Shown here: positions 58,431 to 64,000 of the stretch, one piece after another
Layout of the letters: every line of letters starts with the position of its first letter
Numbering within the stretch: position 1 is the first letter of the stretch
Assembly (NCBI RefSeq): GCF_001298445.1
Contig: NZ_CP012036.1
Coordinates: forward strand, 4,204,158 to 4,268,157
Origin: Nostoc piscinale CENA21
GTDB lineage: Bacteria; Cyanobacteriota; Cyanobacteriia; Cyanobacteriales; Nostocaceae
Length of the DNA: 64,000 nt
Direction: 5' to 3'
The notes under the pieces: model-generated
The model's database searches: none
Told to the model about the DNA's origin: nothing
The model's input: the letters and a program-made list of their open reading frames with translations, nothing else
Position numbers and translations under genes: made by a program

Positions 58431-58488
58431 AAAACCTGTGCTATATTAGCAATACTAAACAGAAAAAAGCATAAAGAGGGAAATAACT

Positions 58489-58644
58489 ATGAATCAAAAT
58501 AGATTACAGGCTATGAGACAAGCTAAAGAAGTCCACAGACAAAACCTGAAAAAAAGCTTGGAACACCGCTTAGAAGTAGCCAAAGCCCAAGGTAACGAAA
58601 AGCTAATTCATCAACTAGAAGCCGAAATGAGATATATCGGCTAA
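58489..58644 (+). CDS. pirA: PirA-like PII-interacting small protein
   Basis: The 51-residue ORF reads MNQNRLQAMRQAKEVHRQNL, then KKSLEHRLEVAKAQGNEKLI and HQLEAEMRYIG; it is helical and charged. PirA of Synechocystis is a protein of about this size that binds the PII protein and controls entry of nitrogen into arginine synthesis. Length, composition, the NtcA-type site upstream and the closeness to cyanophycin genes support the match, which I make from memory. The ribosome site AGAGGG and a terminator 50 bp past the stop show it is a real gene. Confidence 0.65.
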   Translation: MNQNRLQAMRQAKEVHRQNLKKSLEHRLEVAKAQGNEKLIHQLEAEMRYIG

Positions 58645-59004
58645 GTCTGGTAAAGCAAGAGTTGACTGTTTATAGTTTTGTTGTGTGGAAACCCCCGCTT
58701 CGGCGGGTTTTTTGTTGAGTAGTGATGCTGTTGGCGAAATATTTCTTCACATTATCGACCAAGGAAGCTCGATATTAAGGGTTGAAATCAGGGTGTAGAG
58801 GTGTAATACCAATTCACAATGACGCGACGCTCGTTCCTCGCTAACGCTTCGCTATTGCAGACTCGCTACCACTTCGCTAACGCAATTAAAAAACTCAGAT
58901 GTAGCCAGGATTTTAGGGTTTACATCTGTATTAGATTTTTCGTGAAATGGTGTAAGGGGTTTGAACACCTACATACATCCTCACACCCCTACACCCCTTT
59001 ATCT
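58645..59004. other. Intergenic region with repeats
   Basis: The 360-bp gap holds a terminator and then repeat-like sequence with GCTTCGCTAACGC units (58830-58880) and ACACCCCTACACCCC units (58975-59000). No gene is supported. Confidence 0.55.
58694..58713 (+). terminator. Rho-independent terminator after the PirA-like gene
   Basis: CCCGC and GCGGG form a stem with a TTCG tetraloop and are followed by six T residues. It lies 50 bp past the PirA-like stop. Confidence 0.9.
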
Positions 59005-59856
59005 CTATACCGCTACAGACTGATTCATCGCTTCACTAGCAACAACACCATTAGTCAGAATTGCTTGCCGCGTCTTTAAGTTAAATTTATAACCATGTGG
59101 CAAAATGTGTAGTTTCGCACCACAAATTGCTAAAGGTTCATCGCGGAGAATTTCACTTGCATTGTTATATGTAGAATCAGATTCATCCACGATGGTAACT
59201 GAACCTTCACCAATAATTTCGATTTGGTCATCAGTTACTGCGATCGCTGTATTCTCATCAATGCCAAATCCTAACACCGCAGGTTCACGGACTAAGGCTG
59301 TAATCAAACGTCCTAAACGTCCGCGTTGCAAGAAATGTTGATCAATCACCACCCCTGGGAGAAAACCAAGACCAGGCCCCATTTCCACAATTTCCATCTT
59401 TGGTGTACTTTGAGAATCACCCTCAACAATCATTTTATCGGGCATCACAGCCGCACCAGCACTAGTACCTGCGATCACTGCGCCTTCCGCGTAACGTTGG
59501 TGAATCGCGGCATCAATTTCGGTATCTTTGAGAATGCTAGTAATTCTGGCTTGGTCTCCGCCAGTAAAAAATATCCCAGTCGCCTTACTAATTGCTTCTA
59601 AAGCCGTAGAAGACCTAGCATCTTCACGAGTTTCTGTATCAATAATGCGAACGTGTTCTGCACCTAGCCGTTCAAAAACTCTAATGTAATTTTCTCCCAC
59701 TTCTCTGGGTAGTTCTGTGGCGGCTGTCATAATTACAATATTGGCTTTTGTACCCCCAGCCCGACGGACAAACTCTCGCAGAATTACGCAATCTCCTTCT
59801 TTATCTTCTGCGCCGCCAATAATTACCAGCTGGCGTTTATGTGTAGCCTCTGTCAT
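59005..59856 (-). CDS. cphB2: Cyanophycinase
   Basis: Cyanophycinase is a serine-type exopeptidase that releases beta-aspartyl-arginine dipeptides from cyanophycin. The 283-residue protein has the nucleophile Ser132 in GTSAGAAVM, GIFFTGGDQARI and a LVIIGGAEDKEGDCVIL start, all matching the family in length and position. A GGGAGGC ribosome site precedes the ATG. It points away from the synthetase gene, the arrangement of the cph2 locus of Anabaena. Confidence 0.94.
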   Translation of the reverse strand: MTEATHKRQLVIIGGAEDKEGDCVILREFVRRAGGTKANIVIMTAATELPREVGENYIRVFERLGAEHVRIIDTETREDARSSTALEAISKATGIFFTGGDQARITSILKDTEIDAAIHQRYAEGAVIAGTSAGAAVMPDKMIVEGDSQSTPKMEIVEMGPGLGFLPGVVIDQHFLQRGRLGRLITALVREPAVLGFGIDENTAIAVTDDQIEIIGEGSVTIVDESDSTYNNASEILRDEPLAICGAKLHILPHGYKFNLKTRQAILTNGVVASEAMNQSVAV

Positions 59857-60271
59857 AATGCCTCCCGGATAACCGGCTTAAGAATTAATTTAATTAATTT
59901 CAATAAACCATGACAATTAATACAATCCAATCAGCCCTCTGGTAGATTAATTTTTACTAGGAGAAGCTAAAATTTATATAACTTTATGTATAGTTAAATC
60001 CAATAATTATCTTGTATAAACTTTTAGACAGAAATAATGGTTTATTTCGCGTACAGAAAGCAGTATTTTCCGGGTTCAGCCCATCATAATGACTACCGCA
60101 GCGCCAAAACGCAAAGAGATAGAAAAGCATAGGAGTAATTGGTAATTTATTTAGCAGAATTACCAATTACTAATGTATTAAAAATGTATTTATCCCTCTG
60201 ATCGTACGGGCTTTTGTTATTGCCCTGACATGATAAATGTAGAGATTATGCAAAAATCTCCAGGGAAACTG
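59857..60271. other. Intergenic region between cyanophycinase and small ORF
   Basis: The 415-bp AT-rich gap probably carries the cyanophycinase promoter. A GTA-N10-TAC sequence near 59942 is not an NtcA match. A 60-codon ORF at 59984-60166 is not credible. Confidence 0.5.
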
Positions 60272-60475
60272 CTACTGCGGACGAATTTTGTAAAGTAAGT
60301 TAACTAAAAATAGTCGTGCTTGTTCCAGAGGTAAATGTCGTGGTTTACCCTGATAAACAATTTGGAATTCTTCGACATCTGGGCCATCACCATAGCCCGA
60401 AATCAGTTTCAAGTGAAAAGCTTCCTCAGCGAGTTGTCTAACTTCATCCCTGAGAGCAGCTTTTGTGCTATTCAT
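60272..60475 (-). CDS. Small conserved-looking protein between cphB2 and cphA2
   Basis: The 67-residue protein reads MNSTKAALRDEVRQLAEEAF, then SGYGDGPDVEEFQIVYQGKP and RHLPLEQARLFLVNLLYKIR. A strong AGAGGAGA ribosome site sits upstream of the ATG at 60475, which I prefer to the start at 60529. The layout cphB2, small gene, divergent cphA2 looks like the one I remember for Anabaena PCC 7120. Function is unknown. Confidence 0.7.
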   Translation of the reverse strand: MNSTKAALRDEVRQLAEEAFHLKLISGYGDGPDVEEFQIVYQGKPRHLPLEQARLFLVNLLYKIRPQ

Positions 60476-60793
60476 GTTGGCTGTCTCCTCTAACCCTATT
60501 TTTCTACTTATAATATTTTTCTGAATCAAGAATCACCCTTCAAAGGTTATATTTTTATCTTGGCCAATTGCGTGTAGAATCCTATTGATTTGAGTCACAC
60601 CCACAGAAAGTTATTTATGCCCTGAGATAGTTAAAAATACCTAATAAATCGATTTAGGGTGAAATTAACAAAGTTAAGAATAAATTTACAGCTTACTCAA
60701 GCTAATTTGAATCAATTTACAATAATTGATTGAGTCTAAGCAACCACAAATTAAAGTTGAAATTTCAGGGTGTTTAGCAAAGGTTGAGAATTA
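60476..60793. other. Divergent promoter region of cphA2
   Basis: This 318-bp AT-rich gap divides the small minus-strand gene and cphA2. AAAGGTTGAG before the ATG at 60794 is the ribosome site. No exact NtcA site was found by eye. Confidence 0.5.
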
Positions 60794-62705
60794 ATGATTC
60801 AAGAAAAAAGCACCAATGTAGTCCGTGTGAATGCCAGAAGAACAGATGTGTTTGATGTTTTCAATTTTCAGCATTATGCCGGGCCAAACCCTCATCTAGA
60901 TAGAGGCGCACTAGTGTTTGATTTTGCACTGACTGGGTATAGAGAACCTTTGCCTATTGAAGACTATGTTAAAAAAATTAGCGATCGCTACCCCCTTCTA
61001 GGCAATCAAACTTATGAATCTTATGCTCATTTGTTTGCTCGCACCTCTTCCGAAGTGGGAAAGCTGGAAATGGATTTGCACCTGAGCCACTTCAACGTTA
61101 AACCAGAGGAAAAATTTACCCGCATTAGCATTCAATCACTGCATCCGCGCACAACTAGAGCCGTAATTTATTGTGTTTGGGATTGGTTTGAAGCCATCAG
61201 CCAAGACGAAGATTTTCTTTTTGACGAGCAGCTAGTAAATTTACAACGTAGATTCCGTGAGTCTGTTTATGGTGGCCCCACCGTTTACTCCTTATTACGC
61301 ACCGCCGACGAAAAAGGTATTCCCGCCTTTTATCTTTGGGATGAAGGATTAATGCAATACGGCTGGGGAAAAAACCAAGTCCGGGGTGTCGCCACAACCT
61401 TTGACTGTGATAGCCATATAGATTCCGACTTCACCACCCGCAAAGACGACTGCAAAGACTTCTTAGGTAACTTAGGCTTCCCAGTTCCCCAAGGTGAAAT
61501 CGTCGCTAGTGAAAAAGAAGCTTTGATAGTAGCTAGAGAAATTGGCTACCCCGTCGCCGTCAAACCTGTAGTTGGTCACAAAGGAATTGGTGTCACCGCA
61601 GCAGTACAAGACTCCTACGAGTTAGAATCAGCTTACGATCGCGCCTTCGCCGCTATTCCAGAAAATCAGCCTACACGGATAATTGTCGAGAAAAGCATTG
61701 CTGGGAAAGATTTTCGCTTGCTGTGTGTTAACGGTAAATTTGTCGCAGCCACAGAACGCCGTCCCGCATCCGTCACAGGTGATGGTTACTCCACCATTAA
61801 CGAATTAATTCGTCAAGAAAATCGCAAACCAGAACGTTTAGACTCACCAACCTCAGCAATGAGCAAAATTCAAATTGATGAGGCGATGGAACTATATTTG
61901 GAAGAACAGCGTTTGTCTTTAAAAAGTGTCCTCGAAAAAGGTAGAACAGTCTATCTGCGGAAAGTAGCCAATCTTTCTGCTGGTGGTATGAGTATCAATG
62001 CTACCCAAACAATTCATGATGATAATATTATCTTGGCGCAAGATATTGCCCAACATTTCCGCTTAACTTGTCTCGGTATTGATGTCATTACCGAAGACTT
62101 AGGAGAATCTTGGAAAAAAGGTAACTTTGCCATCTTAGAAATTAATGCTGCACCCGGTATTTTGATGCACCTTAATCCAGCCGTAGGTGACAGTGTTGAT
62201 GTTCCTTCTCGCATCCTCGAAACTTTTTTTTGCATCGGGAATTGATGCCAGAATTCCTACTATTACCTTGAACAAAATCTCAGTTCAAGAACTACAAACC
62301 ACAATAGACCATATTTTGTCACAACATCCTGAATGGATAATAGGTGCTGTGTGCCGGGAAGCTGTTTTGATAAATCGCTCCCAAAAAGTTCTGCGTCCAG
62401 ATTACAACAGCAATATCCAAAGTTTATTGCGGAATCCCAAACTTGATTTGTTAATTGCAGAATATGACTCGGAAACTTTAGGTACAGAGGGGATGTTTTA
62501 TCACGGCAGCAACCTTGTGATCTTAGATAACCCCACTGAAACGGAAATGATGTTAGTACGTGATTTGGTTGATGGTTCCACAGTGGTAATTAAAAAAGGT
62601 AATAATGTTTCGATTAAACGTAAGGGATTAATTGAAGACTACACCTTAGGAGAAGATGAACCATTTACAAGAGTTTACTTGAAAGAAATTAGCACCATTT
62701 TGTAA
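60794..62705 (+). pseudogene. cphA2: CphA2-type cyanophycin synthetase, frameshifted
   Basis: CphA2 re-polymerises beta-aspartyl-arginine dipeptides into cyanophycin and lacks the full C-terminal Mur-ligase-like domain of CphA1. The repaired length of 636 residues fits this shorter type. Landmarks are the N-terminal region, then the ATP-grasp domain with VAVKPVVGHKGIGVT (255-269) and CLGIDVITEDLG, AILEINAAPGILMHL, and a residual C-terminal part (DLVDGSTVVIKKGNNVSIKR). The frame breaks at T8 (62224-62231), and one T fewer gives ETFFASGIDARIP. As read, the product stops at residue 483, after the ATP-grasp core. Confidence 0.9.
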
Positions 62706-62724
62706 GTTGAAACCGTCTTGAGTT

Positions 62725-62767
62725 TTGCATAACCAGGACGGGCAAGATGCCCACTCTGGTTGTGCAA
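62725..62767. terminator. Nested inverted repeat between convergent genes
   Basis: TTGCATAACCAG (62725-62736) pairs with CTGGTTGTGCAA (62756-62767) at 11 of 12 positions, and GGGCAAGATGCCC lies inside as a second hairpin. It sits between cphA2 and the DAHP synthase gene, so it can stop both transcripts. Confidence 0.7.
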
Positions 62768-62787
62768 TTTAAATATATGACAGCCTA

Positions 62788-63831
62788 CTACCTCAATCTA
62801 GTGTGTGCTGCCAAAATAATTCTTTCTGTTTCTTCCCAACCAATACATTTATCGGTGACAGAAACACCATATTTTAATTCTTCTGGTTTGCAATTTAATG
62901 GTTGATTGCCTTCATACAAATGTGATTCCAGCATCATGCCAACTATGGATGTATTACCATCGACTATTTGCTGAATCACATCTTCAAATACCTTAGACTG
63001 CAATCTGTAGTCTTTATTTGTATTGCCATGACTACAATCAATTACAATTCTCGGTGGTAAATTAGAATCTTTTAATTTTTGTTCTACTAATTTGACATTA
63101 GCAGCATCATAGTTGGGCTGATTTCCACCCCTTAAAATCACATGACCGTAAGGATTTCCCCTAGTTTGAAAAACGCTGACTTGTCCTTTGTTATTAATCC
63201 CTAAAAAGTTATGGGGACTTTTAGCTGAGTGCAGCGCATTTAAAGCAACTTGAATATTACCATCTGTGCCATTTTTAAAACCTACAGGCATAGAAAGTCC
63301 GCTAGACATTTCTCGGTGTGTTTGTGATTCTGTGGTTCTCGCACCAATGGCAGACCATGTAATTAATTCACTAATATATTGAGGAATGATTGGATCTAAG
63401 GCTTCAGTACCGGCGGGTAATTCTAGTTCCGTAATTTTTAATAGTAAACTTCTGGCTGTTAATAAACCTTTTTCTACATGAAAAGAATCATCCATATCAG
63501 GGTCATTAATCAAACCTTTCCAGCCTACTGTTGTTCGCGGCTTTTCAAAGTAAACTCTCATAATTAATAAGAGTTTATCTTTCACTTTCTCGGCTAAAAC
63601 TTGCAATTTTTCAGCATACTCTATCGCTGCTTTGGTATCATGAATAGAACATGGCCCAACTACAATAAATTTTCTACTATCTTGAAAATCTAAAATATGT
63701 TCTAGTTCTTGTCTATATTTTAATACTGTATGTTCTGCGGATTTTGTAATTGGCAATCTTGTCTTAACGTCGTGAGGCGTTAACAAGATATGGGAACTTT
63801 TAATGTTAGTATTAGATAATTTGTTGTGCAT
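62788..63831 (-). CDS. aroG: 3-deoxy-7-phosphoheptulonate synthase, class I (AroG type)
   Basis: The 347-residue enzyme condenses phosphoenolpyruvate and erythrose 4-phosphate in the first step of the shikimate pathway. It has the class I signatures KFIVVGPCSIHDTKAAIEYA, MRVYFEKPRTTVGWKGLIND and PAGTEALDPIIPQYI, with metal ligands in VIDCSHGN and MLESHL. Length is normal for AroF/G/H enzymes. Confidence 0.95.
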   Translation of the reverse strand: MHNKLSNTNIKSSHILLTPHDVKTRLPITKSAEHTVLKYRQELEHILDFQDSRKFIVVGPCSIHDTKAAIEYAEKLQVLAEKVKDKLLLIMRVYFEKPRTTVGWKGLINDPDMDDSFHVEKGLLTARSLLLKITELELPAGTEALDPIIPQYISELITWSAIGARTTESQTHREMSSGLSMPVGFKNGTDGNIQVALNALHSAKSPHNFLGINNKGQVSVFQTRGNPYGHVILRGGNQPNYDAANVKLVEQKLKDSNLPPRIVIDCSHGNTNKDYRLQSKVFEDVIQQIVDGNTSIVGMMLESHLYEGNQPLNCKPEELKYGVSVTDKCIGWEETERIILAAHTRLR

Positions 63832-64000
63832 GGAGCCGATCTAGAGATTTTAGTGATCTCGTTGCTGGAGTGAAAAGTAATATACACATTTTAGGTCAAA
63901 AGCACAACAATCGAATCATTGATTTTTATTTAAATAGACTTTATTCTTGAGTCTATTGATAGTTTAGCTGTAATTGGTTACTGGGAGAATTGGGGCGATC

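Noticed and set aside
59942..59957. NtcA-like GTA...TAC upstream of cyanophycinase
   Set aside because: The spacing is N10 instead of N8, so it is not a valid NtcA site.
1..64000. tRNA or rRNA genes
   Set aside because: No cloverleaf with CCA-type ends or rRNA core sequence was recognised by eye; a covariance scan would be needed to exclude them fully.

Overview
The window is chromosomal DNA from a filamentous, probably heterocyst-forming cyanobacterium (Nostocales type). The evidence is the many HIP1 octamers (GCGATCGC), an intact ChlH, phytochrome/cyanobacteriochrome-type GAF domains, a PEP-CTERM surface protein, XisH/XisI, a cyanobacterial Get3 with a crystallin-like tail, and a cphA2/cphB2 cyanophycin locus. 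Species cannot be fixed from the sequence alone.

Region 1 (1-24 kb) is a surface-polysaccharide island. A broken IS630-type element at the left edge has cut the end off a polytopic membrane protein. Reading leftward on the minus strand are about ten glycosyltransferases, an acyltransferase-3 membrane protein, an FkbM methyltransferase, a hexapeptide acetyltransferase and an ABC exporter pair (Wzm permease, Wzt ATPase with a C-terminal glycan-binding-type domain). A small Cys-rich protein and a WbuB-like glycosyltransferase lie upstream. After a 1.35-kb gene-free stretch comes a plus-strand Wzz/BY-kinase-like chain-length protein (frameshifted) and a PEP-CTERM protein.

Region 2 (24-32 kb) is accessory: an ISAs1-type transposase remnant fused to the C-terminal half of a Roco GTPase, then mazG, an aldehyde dehydrogenase, a broken Rpn/PD-(D/E)XK protein with a 12-nt repeat and a duplicated tail, a second PD-(D/E)XK-like protein and a DUF2281 antitoxin-like protein. 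Region 3 (32.5-39.4 kb) is chlH, followed by a small mobile patch (IS1595 fragment, PemK-type toxin-antitoxin, xisH-xisI with HIP1-cored inverted repeats beside it) and a 3-methyladenine DNA glycosylase.

Region 4 (39.5-58.4 kb) is mostly housekeeping and signalling: a four-GAF histidine kinase with three possible bilin cysteines, Get3d-like ATPase, a glycosyltransferase-TPR fusion (frameshifted), a Ser/Thr kinase, a secreted protein, a glycosyltransferase, a DUF6391 protein, a PedR-like LuxR regulator, fructokinase, sfsA (frameshifted), a GAF/GGDEF deletion scar, an acyltransferase, a methyltransferase, a YdcF/ElyC-like protein, a DUF2301 membrane protein and a SAM hydroxide adenosyltransferase. 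Region 5 (58.4-64 kb) concerns nitrogen storage: a 51-aa PirA-like ORF behind a perfect NtcA-type site (GTA-N8-TAC), cyanophycinase, a 67-aa conserved-looking ORF, a divergent C-terminally short cyanophycin synthetase of the CphA2 type (frameshifted), and DAHP synthase.

A signal across the whole window is that twelve reading-frame breaks in nine loci are each repaired by removing one base from an A or T run. This is either a sequence/assembly artefact, genuine A/T-run decay, or sites where polymerase slippage restores the frame. Every affected gene should be read with that in mind.
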